From: Cristatella mucedo
Taxonomy: Eukaryota; Bryozoa; Phylactolaemata; Cristatellidae
DNA: 64,000 nt
NCBI GenBank assembly: GCA_009760855.2
Contig: WPIO01000031.1
Location: 4,147,501 to 4,211,500 of the forward strand
Reading direction: 5' to 3'
Part shown: in pieces, positions 23,163-34,441 of the stretch
Position numbering within the stretch: position 1 is the first letter of the stretch
Layout: every line of letters begins with the position of its first letter
Notes under the pieces: generated by a model
Told to the model about the DNA's origin: nothing
The model's database searches: none
What the model saw: only the letters and a program-made list of their open reading frames with translations
Translations under genes and position numbers: made by a program

Positions 23163-23955
23163 TGAAATAATAATAAGAGTACGCTTGCACAGCACTCTGA
23201 GAACTTAATCTCTTTCTAGGCACTTCACATATGCTGCAAAGGAAGCACGATGAAATAGTGGTAGCATGCACAATTTCAACTTGCACAACATAATAAGAGG
23301 TAAAATGCAGTGTCAGCATATGGTTAGGGGTAGCATGCACGTTGTCAGCATGCCTTATCACACAAAGAACGAATCACAAAGATCCACTAAATGCTGTGAT
23401 ATACAGGTGCATTTTAGCTTCTTTTTTTAATGTCATCAAGTCAGGGGATGTCGGGAGTGAAGTCAAGGCTTTAGGAGCATACGAACTAAAGACACTCTCT
23501 AAAGGATTTGAGGTTAGCACGAGCTATAGCTAAATGATTTGAGTCAGAAAAGTGGGTGGTACAATGCCTAGCCTTGTAGGCAGTAGATCTGATGCCTTGT
23601 AGGCAGTAGATCTGATAGGAGGGCTGTAGCCAAAGAATGAATGGACCTAAAAGTGAGTGACAGAATCCTTGAAGTCGATACGCTGCTTGATTGGGAGCCA
23701 GTGCAGGACGGCAAGAAGTGGAGTTATGTGTGGCAACTACGATGCTCGTGAGACACAAGCCTAGCTGCAGAATTTTGCACCAACTCTAAGCGCCTGACTG
23801 CACAGCCTGGTAGACCAGCAAGCAGTGAGTTACAGAAATCGAGACGGAATGCCTTAAATGCAAGGACCAATTTAGATGTAGTCACATAAGTAAAAATGAG
23901 AGTATAAACTGTTGTAGTTATCAACCTTTCCCCCTTTGCTCTTCTCTGATGTAAA
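23163..23955 (-). mobile_element. LINE 3' end, second copy, inverted tail-to-tail
   Basis: The minus strand reads FRLDFCNSLL...GCAVRRLELVQNSAARLV (around 23,780-23,850). It continues through a 3'-UTR matching the plus-strand copy to GTGCCTAGAAAGAGATTAAG and a (TTA)n tail at 23,164-23,176. Its tail faces that of the copy at 22,371-23,153 across about 10 bp. Confidence -1.
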
Positions 23956-25424
23956 TCATGTCACAAATGTGAACTCACCCCTCCCCCTACGACCATAGCA
24001 TGCAGGGAAATAAAGCAGAATAAAAAAATTGACCTATGAGAAACACATGCAATGGCTATAGCAACTGCTGTGATGCTGCAAAGCTGCTACTGTTAGTCCA
24101 GTACTATTGATCTGGGTGGCATTTGGGCCGGGGTAGAGCCCTATAGATAATTGTAGCACTTGTGTAAAATGGTGACCAGTAGCATCGCAGGTCAAGCCAC
24201 GAGTAACTCGGCCAGGCTATTGGTCGGTCAACCGTAAGTGAACTAGTGTTTAGCTTATATTGAACCAGTTTCAGCCAGCCAAGTCGCTCTCTACTTGAAA
24301 CCGATCACCACAAGGCCAATGTCTGACACACTTGTTACTAGACCTGTGAGTAAATCCGTGCTTGCCCTTGAGCTGAGCCTGAGCGTTGAGCTCGGCCTTA
24401 ATCAGAAGAAACACTGCCCATACCATGATGGCTGATCTGTGCAGCTGCATGACACAAATGAGTGCGACAGCAGTGACTGAATAGAGGTGAAAATAGACGG
24501 TCGGAGTCATCGAGAGAGCAACTGTCTCCGGCCTTCTAACTGGTCAGATGTGGAGCCCATAATATGCTCCTGGGTAATGTACACAGAAATCAATGCCAGT
24601 AGTTCCACCCTGTCTAGTTAGGGATAAAGCAGTCTGTGCATTTTTAATATGTCCTAAAGACATGCCGGGGCCCGGAGATCGGACGCCAGGTAAAAGCATA
24701 GGGGTCAGCTACTTATATGCCTCTCTAAATGAGGAGAGTCGGATTGTCAGCCTCTTCACAGCGACCCTTCTTGCCTGCAGTAGTTTTTCTGCCTATTTGT
24801 TTGCCCTGTCCATTTTTTCAACGAGTAGACAGAGTCCTTGAAATAATGCTGCCAATTGAGTTTATTGGTGGTTCTCGTTGGGGGCAGCTTAAACTCTGCT
24901 TTCTTTGTTCTAGTCTCTGCATAATGCCTCGCACAGAGCACTATGTAACTTTCAAGTGGTTAAGCTTTACGTGTAAACAGGCCTGCATAATCTTAAGAGG
25001 TGTGGATTGATATAGTTAATTTCATACTGAGTCATTAATGCTGCACGTCCTGTGCTGAAGCCACCAACTTGGTGGGGGTTTGCCTCCATTCGGCGGCTGG
25101 GTCGTGCCAGCTTTCGAGGCACTGGGTAAGAGACATGCTCATGAAAGTGGATGGCTAGAATGCTAAGAAGGAGAGAACCAAACGTTGCCTTTGGCATAAT
25201 CTATCTTCGAGGTAAGACCTGCTGTAGAAAAGTGGGTGCGCGTGTGTGTAGAAAAGCTCCAGACGGAGATGCAATTGTACATGGCACTGGGCAGGTAAAC
25301 AACCAGCCATAGGAGTGGAAGACATAATCTGTCCTTCTAGTGTAAGATATGTTCATCTGGGCAACTAGACTGCATTTTGAGAGGGCTTGATGCCAGAATT
25401 ACCACAATATTTCTACTGCTCAAG
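23956..25424. other. No recognisable gene
   Basis: Mixed-composition DNA with only short frames and no RNA gene or repeat that I can defend. Confidence -1.
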
Positions 25425-25488
25425 GATCGATGAGCATCATTGATCAGGTGATCCAAAAGATCGATGGCTATCGTTGATCAGGTTATCC
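25425..25488 (+). repeat. 30-bp direct duplication
   Basis: Two 30-bp units (25,425-25,454 and 25,459-25,488) begin GATCGATG and end TTGATCAGGT-ATCC, with a 4-bp AAAA spacer and few differences. Each is rich in GATC. Confidence -1.
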
Positions 25489-25629
25489 TAGCTCGTCAAG
25501 ACGTCACGGCCACCATGGCCACCTTGCTAGACCCTGAGTACAAGTGCCCCCCAAACAGCTCAGGCTATTGGTAAGCATCGCAGGGGTGGGATAAGTAAGC
25601 AATCGGCCTCCATAAACCAACATGCCTAC

Positions 25630-26012
25630 TTCTTAGGACGCACCGTCCCTAAGCCATGGGCTAACACCAAGCCACGGGCTAAGGCAATGCCAATTGGAAA
25701 AAAATTTGAATCCAATGGAAAAATGCAAAGCCAAGGGCTAACCCAAAGCCACCGGTGATGGGCTATTAGAAAGCCACAGGTTGACGCTAAGGTTCAACCG
25801 GGCTTAGGCAAAGCCATGGGCTGACCGATATGATAAGAGCTAACACAGGGATCTGCGATGGGTTAGTGGAAAGGCACGGTTTGATGCCCTGTTAGCCAGA
25901 GGCTAATGTCAAGCAAAACCCGAAGCCAAGGGCTAGTTTGAATGGCTAAAGCCAACAGCTAGCGCCAAGCCAAAGGCTCATGTGAAGCAACGGGCAAAGC
26001 CTAGCAAAGCCT
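25630..26012 (+). repeat. Degenerate palindromic minisatellite (AGCC-N3-GGCT)
   Basis: About fifteen irregularly spaced copies of a unit like CAAGCCAAGGGCTAA. The core AGCC-N3-GGCT is self-complementary. Units are 15-40 bp apart and many have one mismatch. The open frames across it show no motif. Confidence -1.
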
Positions 26013-27549
26013 GGTACCTAAGCACACAGAGAATTGCAATCAAACATTTGCTATTCCGACTTCGTTTTTCCCTAGCACAGAAAGTACCACTGGGTGGGTA
26101 TGCCACTTTGCTCTGGCGATGCGTCGTTAGCCCCAACTGGTGTACCACAAGCATTGCTAAGCTTCAGCAGAATATAGGCTTCGCAAACGCTGATCAGAGG
26201 GCTTACGGCTCGATTCGGTCGACGTTATTTACCAAAATGCAACAGCAGCAACTTCAGAATTACGAATGTCATACCACAGAAGTTCGCCACCACTCTACGC
26301 GGTTTAAAAGGCTGAGTATGCAGAAGTGTGACAAATGCCGCAGCTGAATCGGGTCAAGGTCGAAATCCTGCGTGGCTTAATGATAGTCTATATATGCTAC
26401 ATGGCTGAATGCCAAATGACAGGACTCTTCGGAATAGAATTTTCATTGTAATTTTTAGTCTGGTTATGGGCAATTTTGGCTGCTTGTGCCGTTTGGGGCG
26501 ACTCCTGCCAGCATTTTCAGCGTAGGGCTATCCCAGCTAAGCTAGCAGAGCTACTGGGGCGCAGCAGCAACCATGTGACCAATCAGAAGAAGCCACGCTC
26601 TGTTATCTTTTCTCAAATAAGGATTTTTTTCCCAAATAAGGAGTTCCACTTTTCAAATACCAAGTTTTTGTCCAATTAACCGACGTTGCTAACTAGCAGC
26701 CACCACAAGACAGGGACCCAGCTCAGTAACGAGGCTCCAGCTTCTTCTGCTAAAGGTCGGTTGGAACTGACTGCAGCTCCTACGGACTGGAACATTTGTT
26801 GTATTAGCACTCCTATCCATCCACTCCTAGCTCCGGGAGGAAGTTACCTCTAAACACGATAGTCTTGCAATACATTAGCATATCTGTGGGCTCCCAACAT
26901 TCGCTTTCTTTCAGAAGTAGCCCAACTTCTGAGCTAAAAGCTGTGACGTCCTCTTACAACCTTGTAAACCTTGCATTGATCCGTGCAGCCAAAGTTTCTC
27001 CGGAGGAAATTGTGGTTCAGATTTTGATGGGAGTGGTGATTCCAGGATTTAATTACCCCAGCAACCTTCATCCCCAAATCCAGTTTGTGTTTCCTAGCGA
27101 TTTACTCATGCTAGACCACAACTAGATGTGGCACTACATAATGCAGGCCCGTGATCCGAAAGATTGGTTACATTTGACCACGCTTCGATCCCATGTGCCG
27201 TACCTCACCGTACCGTGAAATTTCGAGTACCGATAGGAGAAGAAGGGATCAAGTTGTTTAAAAAAGACAAGTGAAGTTTGGCAAACATTGGCCAATGCAG
27301 TTCATAATACCAAGGCGCAGCGTAAGTATGGCTATGTTTGTGGGGAAAGGGAGGTTGAGCATGGCTTCTATTTTGTCGTCTAACAGTCGACGCTTCTACC
27401 ATCACTAACCTAACTATAAGTACGAAAAGTAGGCTACCTCATATGAGCTGTAGTCTATATTAAACTAATGGCCCAACGTCTAAATTTTCACAATTAACGC
27501 GACGGAATCAGTCGCCGTGCTCAGCAGGACTTATGTCCATGGCGGACAT
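26013..27549. other. No recognisable gene
   Basis: Mixed-composition DNA with short frames only. A frame at 26,865-27,125 (86 codons) has no motif that I know. Confidence -1.
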
Positions 27550-28010
27550 AGTGACCAAATGCAAACTCTTTCTCTTGGTCGGGTGGAATGTTGTTGTTTT
27601 AGCCACTGCCAGAGTTGCTTAAGGGTGTCAGCACCCATCAACGAGTTGTATGGGTCTAATGCACCACGACTAGTCCAGCCTTACGCCACAGCGACAGAAT
27701 CCGAACTCTTTCTCCTGGTCAGGTTGCTGGCAGTGCAAGTACAGGATCTGGGAGTATTTAGCCTTTTAAACTTATTACTATTGCTAGTTTTGATTGGCTG
27801 ACTGCCTCGCCGGATCTGTCTTTGTCCGAATGCTGACTTATCGGCTTAATGCAAAGTTTCCGTATCGCTCGACTAGCTGGTGGTCGGCGAAAACGACTTT
27901 GTACCTGGGTTGTATAAGCTTCTGGTTACAATAGCAGCTGCTGGTGCAGACGATGAGGACATAGTAAGCCTACGAGTTTCTTCGATGCAGAGCAGAAGAG
28001 TTGAGCCTAC
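27550..28010 (+). repeat. Module P, left copy
   Basis: Colinear with 57,985-58,400: shared blocks include AAGGGTGTCA, CAACGAGTT, CAGCGACAGAATCC, AACTCTTT-TCCTGGTCAGGT, ACAGGATCTG-GAGTATT and TTACTATTGCTAGTTTTGAT. Within and just after the module a motif like CGAACTCT-TCTCCTGGTCA occurs three times (about 27,562, 27,700 and 28,040). Function unknown; it is the outermost shared part of the satellite locus. Confidence -1.
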
Positions 28011-28346
28011 ATCTCATGCTGAAGTAGTCGAAGAGTCCGAACTCTGGCTCCTGGTCAAGTCTCTGGCAATCAGAGATTCGGTATATTGATTTATGTGGGT
28101 TTTGCGGCTCTAGTTTCTACCTATGGCCGGAAAGTGGGTCATAGGGCTGTTACCAATCAATTACATTGCTGCCTAGCAATGGCGAGTACAGCCTGTCGGC
28201 TCTTGCTGACGTAGCGGTTGCATAGAAAGTTGTTGCATAGCTGGAGTTGCTCAATAAGAGTCTTAGCCGTATATGCCGCATGAACGGGGCTCGAGTCGCA
28301 GTGTCTGCTTTAAAGTGACGGCCCTACTTTTCGTGAATTTTTTCAC

Positions 28347-29030
28347 AGAGATCTGCATACGCTTGCAGGACCAGCTGCTTTTGCGGATCCCTTAGCCTCC
28401 ACTAATGCAGCGTCTGCTTCCATTTCCGTTCGTTTTCTTAAGGCTGCTGCTCATCGACAGCTGAGGCGAACGCTGCATTCTAAGCTGCTCGGCTCCTCTT
28501 GCCGTCGAGCGCTTAGTATGCGTTAGCACGAGCTGAAAGCCGCAAAAAAAGTTTCTGAACTAAATGGCTTCGTAACATAGCCACTAAATTAAATCTAGCT
28601 GATCGTTAGGACGACGCTTGGCTTTAGTGGCTGGCAGACCTTTTGTAAGCGAAGCTCCGCGAGAGGCAAACGTGAATTAAAGTCTTTAGGTCTGTTTACT
28701 AGAGGCTGACTCTGTCAGCAACTTCAGCTGAAAGGCCTGGCTTTATCTAATACCATCTTATGGAAAGCGATGCCGAGAGCTTAATCGGCCGTGCCAAATG
28801 GCTAGTGGCACGACGTTAGCCAGTGGCTGGCGAGTGCGCCCGGCCGCAGTGCCGTAATTGGTAAACCCTAGGACGACACAACCTACTCAGTGCTAAGCTG
28901 TCAGGCCTTGGAGAAGCACAAGCCTCCAAACAAGCCAGTACCGTCGATTCACCTACGCCCTTTGACTTCCAGTTTTTCCTCGTGTGATCTCAAAGGATTC
29001 GCAGTGTAATCGAGTAATCTGACTGAATGT
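28347..29030 (+). repeat. Module Q, left copy, joined directly to the satellite
   Basis: Colinear and strongly similar to 55,719-56,385 and more distantly to 58,437-58,890. Shared blocks include CTTGCAGGAC-GCTGCTTTTGC, CTGCTCATCGACAGCTGA, GAAAGCCGCAAAA, AGAGGCAAACGTGAATT, CAGCAACTTCAGCTGAAAGG and CAAACAAGCCAGTACCGTCG. It runs without a break into the first diverged satellite monomer. No open frame of note. Confidence -1.
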
Positions 29031-30185
29031 TTTTCAGTAATTTCCGGACCAAGCAAAAAAGAATTATCCCTCCTTGACGACCTGCTCGGCTCTGCAGGAC
29101 GCAGGCATAAATCGTTGCCATGCTGGATGTGAGTAGTTTGACGTTATAGTACGAGGCAGGCAAATACGGTGTTAGGAAGGAGCCTGGTTATTCGTCAACC
29201 AAGTCATGGGTTATTGTGTGGTCTCGTGTTTTCATGTCTTTCAGTCACAGCATTTTTCTGTAAATATTGTATTGATGCAAAATACCTTATCACTCTTGGA
29301 GAGCTTATCTGACTCTGCAGAATGAAGGGATAAGACGTTCAAGTCTCGAGTGTAGGTATTTTGACGATACAGTAAACAGCAGGCAGAACGGGGCATGTTC
29401 ACAATAGGAGAATCCCGCCGGCATGGCTCAAACCGTTGAATGAGAGCCACCTAATCCGTCTGACAAGTCATAGTCGCGCCTCATTTATTGGGTTAGTCAC
29501 GTGTCTTCATATCTTTTATTCTCAGCGTTTTTCTGTAAGTGATGGAGCTAAGCAGAATTCCTTAAAACTCCTGGACCGCTTAGGAGGTCCCGCAGAATGC
29601 CGGAATAAAACATTCAAATCTCGAATATTAGTATGTTGACGACGTAACACTCGGGAAGAAGTAAGTGTTGGTTCACAAAAGCAGTATCCGGCCACCATAG
29701 CGTTGCCCTTTGGGTGGGAGGCAGCTAATCCGTTTAACAACTCATTGTGGCCCCTCAGATATGTGTCCACCCACGTGGTTCAATGTCTTTCGGGAGAGAG
29801 ATTTTCTGTCATTTGTGTAGCCAAGCAGAAGTCCTTATGACTGCATGAAGACTTAGCTTTGCCTGCAAAATGCAGGCAAAAACACTCCAATGTCGAATGT
29901 ACGTTATTTGACTGTATAGTACACAGCAGGTAGCAACGGTGTCTGTTCACAAAAGTTGAATCTGGCCAGCATGGCTTTCCCCATTACTCAAGTCACAGTT
30001 GCCCTTGGATCGTTTGTGTGGTCACGTGTCTCTTGCCTTTTGTTCACAGTTTTTTTTGTAAGTTTTAGAGCTAAGGATGATTCCCTATTTCTCCAATATG
30101 GCTGAGGTGGCTCTGCAGAATGCTGGGATAGAACATTCAAATCTTTAATATAAGTAGTTTGAAGATGTAACACATGGCAGGCCGC
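29030..30185 (+). repeat. Left edge of the satellite: diverged monomers
   Basis: Monomer boundaries near 29,165, 29,387, 29,663 and 29,935. The first interval is irregular (222 bp) and its monomers match the core types poorly. The following ones resemble C, D and B, so similarity to the core rises inward. Confidence -1.
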
Positions 30186-33100
30186 AACGGTGTTTTTTCA
30201 CAAAAGCAGCGTTCGGCCAGCATTGCACTGGCCGTTGGATGGGAGGCAGCTAATCCATTACACAAGTCATTGTTGCCCCTCGGTTATTTGTCCACTCACG
30301 TGGTTCAATGTCTTTCAGCAGGGCGATTTTCTGTCATTTGTGAAGCCATGCAGAAGTCCTTATCACTGCATGACGAGTCAGCTTTGCCTGCAAAATTGAG
30401 GCAAAAACAATCCAATGTCGAATGTACGTTATTTGACTGTATAGCTCACAGCAGGCAGCAACAGTGTCTGTTCACAAAAGCTGAATCTGGCCAGCATGGC
30501 TTTCCCCATTACTCAAGTCACAGTTGCCCTTGGATTGTTTGTATGGTCACGTGTCTCCATGCCTTTTACTCAGTTTTTTTGTAAGTTTTGGAGCTAAGCT
30601 TGAAACCCAATTACGCCGATATGGCTAAGGTGGCTCTGCAGAATGCAGGGATAGAACATTCTAATCTTTAATATAAGTAGTTTGAAGATGTAACACAAGG
30701 CAGGCCGCAACGGTGTTTTTTCACAAAAGCAGCGTCCGGCCAGCATTGCACTGGCCGTGTGATGTAAGGCAGCTAATCAGCTACACAAGTCATTGTTGCC
30801 AATCGGTTTTTTTTTCCACCCACGTGGTTCAATGTCTTTCAGCAGAGCAATGTTCTGTCATTTGTGAAGCCAAACAGAAGTCCTTATCACTGCATGACGA
30901 CGTAGCTTTTCCTGCAAATTGCAGGCACAAAAACTCCAATGTCGAATCTACGTTATTTGACGGCATAGCACACAGCAGGTAGCAACGGTGTCTGTTCACA
31001 AAAGCCGAATCTGTCCAGCATGGCTCTCACCGTTGGGTGAAAGCCAGATAATCCGTCACACAAGTAATAGTTGCCCCTGGGTTATTTGTGTGGTCACTTG
31101 TCTTAATGTCTTTAATTCTCAGAGTTTTTCTGTAAGTTATGGAGCTAAGCAGAATTCCTTGTACACTCCTGGACCGCTTAGGAGGTTCCGCAAAATGCCG
31201 GAATAAAACACAAATCTCGACTATTAGTATGTTCACGACGTAACACGCGGGAAGAAGCTACGGTGTTGGTTCACAAAAGCAGCATCCGGCAACCATGGCT
31301 TTGGCCGTTGGATGGGAGGCAGCTAATCCGGTACACAAGTCATTGTGGCCCCTCGGTTATTTGTCCACCCACGTGGTTCAATGTCTTTCAGCAGAGCGAT
31401 TATCTGAAATTGGTAAAGCCAAGCAGAAGTCCTTATCACTGCATGACGACTTAGCTTTGCCTGCAAAATGCAGGCAAAAACACTGCAATGTCGAATGTAC
31501 GTTATTTGACTGTATAGTACACAGCAGGTAGCAACGGTGTCCGTTCACAAAAGTTGAACCTGGCCAGCATGGCTCTCGCCTTTACTCAAGACACAGTTGC
31601 CCTTGGATCGTGTGTGTGGTCACGTGTCTCTTGCCTATTGTTCACAGTTTTTTTTTGTAAGTTTTAGAGCTAAGGATGATTCCCTATTTCTCCAACATGG
31701 CTGAGGTGGCTCTGCAGAATGCTGGGATAGAACATTCTAATCTTTAATATAAGTAGTTTGAAGATGTAACACAAGGCAGGCCGCAACGGTGTTTTTTTTC
31801 ACAAAAGCAGCGTTCGGCCAGCATTGCACTGGCCGTTGGATGGGAGGCAGCTAATTCATTACACAAGTCATTGTTGCCCCTCGGTTATAATTCCACTAAC
31901 GTGGTTCAATGTCTTGCAGTGGAGCGATTTTCTGTCATTTGTGAAGCTAAGCAGAAGTCTGTATCACTGCATGACGTCTTAGCTTTGCCATTAAAATGCA
32001 GGCACAAAAACTCCAATGTCGAATCCACTTTTTTGACGGCATAGCACACAGCAGGTAGCAACGGTGTCTGTTCACAAAAGACGAATCTGGACATCATGGC
32101 TCTCGCCGTTGGATGGAAGCCAGATAATCCGTCACACAAGTTATAGTTGCCCCTGGGTTATTTGTGTGGTCACTTGTCTTAATGTCTTTAATTCTCAGCG
32201 TTTTTCTGTAAGTTATGGAGCTGAGCAGAATTCCTTCTCTCTCCTGGACCGCTTAGGAGGTTCCGCAGAATGCCAGAATAAAACATTCAAATCTCGAATA
32301 TTAGTAAGTTGACGACGTAACACTCGGGAAGGCGCAACGGTGTTGGCTCACAAAAAGCAGCATCCGGCAACCATGGCTTTGGCCGTCGGATGGGAGGCAG
32401 CTAATCTGTTGTACAAGTCATTGTAGCTCCTCAGCGATGTGTCCACTCACGTGGTTCAACGTCTCTCAGCAGAGAGATTTTCTGTCATTAGTGAAGCTAT
32501 GCAGAAGTCCTTATCACTGCATAACGAGTCAGCTTTGCCTGCAAAATGCAGGCAAAAACACTCCAATGTCGAATCTACGTGATTTGACTGTATAGTACAC
32601 AGCAGGTAGCAACGGTGTCTGTTCACAAAAGTTAAATCTGGCCAACATGGCTTTCGCCGTTAGTCAAGTCACAGTTGACCTTGGATTGTTTGTGTGGTCC
32701 CGTGTCTCCATGCGTTTTATTAACAGTTTTTTTGTAAGTTTTAAAGCTGAGCATGATACCCTATTACGCCGGTACGGCTGCTGACGTGGCTCTGTAGAAT
32801 GCATGGATAGAACATTCTAATCTTATTTATAAGTAGTTTGAAGATGTAACACAAGGCAGGCCGCAACGGTAACTTTTCACAAAAGCAGCGTCCGGCCAGC
32901 GTTGCACTGGCCGTCGGATGGTAGGCAGCTAATCCGTTAAACAAGTCATTGTGGCTACTCGGATATTTGTCCACTCACGTGGTTCAATGTCTTTCAGCAG
33001 GGCGACTTTCTGTCATTTGTGAACCCAAGCAGAAGTCCTTATCACTGCATGACGACTTAGCTTTGCCTGCAAAATGCAGGCAAAAACATTCCAATGTCGA

Positions 33101-34441
33101 ATGTATGTTATTTGACTGTATACTACACAGCAGGTAGCAACGGTGTCTGTTCACAAAAGTTGAATCTGACCAGCATGGCTCTCGCCGTTACTCAAGTCAC
33201 AGTTGCCCTTGGATTGTTTGTGTGGTCACGTGTCTCTTGCCTTTTGTTCACAGTTTTTTTTTGTAAGTTTTAGAGCTAAGCATGATACCCTATTACTCCA
33301 ATATGGCTGAAGTGGCTCTGCAGAATGCTGGGATAGAACATTCTAATCTTTAATATGTGAAGTTTGAAGATGTAACACATGGCAGGCCGCAACGGTGTTT
33401 TTTCACAAAAGCAGCGTTCGGCCAGCATTGCACTGGCCGTTCGATGGGAGGCAGATAATCCATTACACAAGTCGTTGTTGCCCCTCGGATATTAGTCCAC
33501 TCACGTGGTTCAATGTCTTTGCGGAGGGCGATTTTCTGTCATTTGTGAACCCAAGCAGAAGTCCTTATCACTGCATGACGACTTAGCTTTGCCTGCAAAA
33601 TGCAGGCAGAACACTCCAATGTCGAATCTACGTTATTTGACTGTATAGCTCACAGCAGGCAGCAACAGTGTCTGTTCACAAAAGCTGAATCTGGCCAGCA
33701 TGGCTTTCCCCATTACTTAAGTCACAGTTGACCTTGGATCGTTTGTATGGTCACGTGTCTCCATGCCTTTTATTAACATTTTTTTTGTAAGTTTTAAAGC
33801 TGAGCATGATACCCTATTACGCCGGTACGGCTGACGTGGCTCTGTAGAATGCATGGATAGAACATTCTAATCTTCTTTATAAGTAGTTTGAAGATGTAAC
33901 ACAAGGCAGGCCGCAACGGTAACTTTTCACAAAAGCAGCGTCCGGCCAGCGTTGCACTGGCCGTCGGATGGTAGGCAGCTAATCCGTTAAACAAGTCATT
34001 GTGGCTACTCGGATATTTGTCCACTCACGTGGTTCAATGTCTTTCAGCAGGGCGACTTTCTGTCATTTGTGAACCCAAGCAGAAGTCCTTATCACTGCAT
34101 GACGACTTAGCTTTGCCTGCAAAATGCAGGCAAAACACATTCCAATGTCGAATGTATGTTATTTGACTGGCATACTACACAGCAGGTAGCAACGGTGTCT
34201 GTTCACAAAAGTTGAATCTGACCAGCATGGCTCTCGCCGTTACTCAAGTCACAGTTGCCCTTGGATTGTTTTTGTGGTCACGTGTCTCTTGCCTTTTGTT
34301 CACAGTTTTTTTTGTAAGTTTTAGAGCTAAGGATGATTCCCTATTTCTCCAATATGGCTGAGGTGGCTCTGCAGAATGCTGGGATAGAACATTCAAATCT
34401 TTAATATAAGTAGTTTGAAGATGTAACACATGGCAGGCCGC
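30186..34441 (+). repeat. Higher-order unit 1, complete 16-mer
   Basis: Order AB-ACDB-ACDB-AB-AB-AB with boundaries at 30186, 30460, 30709, 30984, 31259, 31533, 31785, 32060, 32336, 32611, 32865, 33139, 33391, 33664, 33915 and 34191. Length 4,256 bp. It is nearly identical to parts of units 4 and 5. Confidence -1.

Noticed and set aside
30174-30584. Recurring 60-136 codon frames in satellite monomers, some identical in several copies
   Set aside because: Their identity follows from the DNA repeats. Monomer lengths (about 275 and 251 bp) are not multiples of three, frames break at each boundary, and no motif or codon-level constraint is visible.
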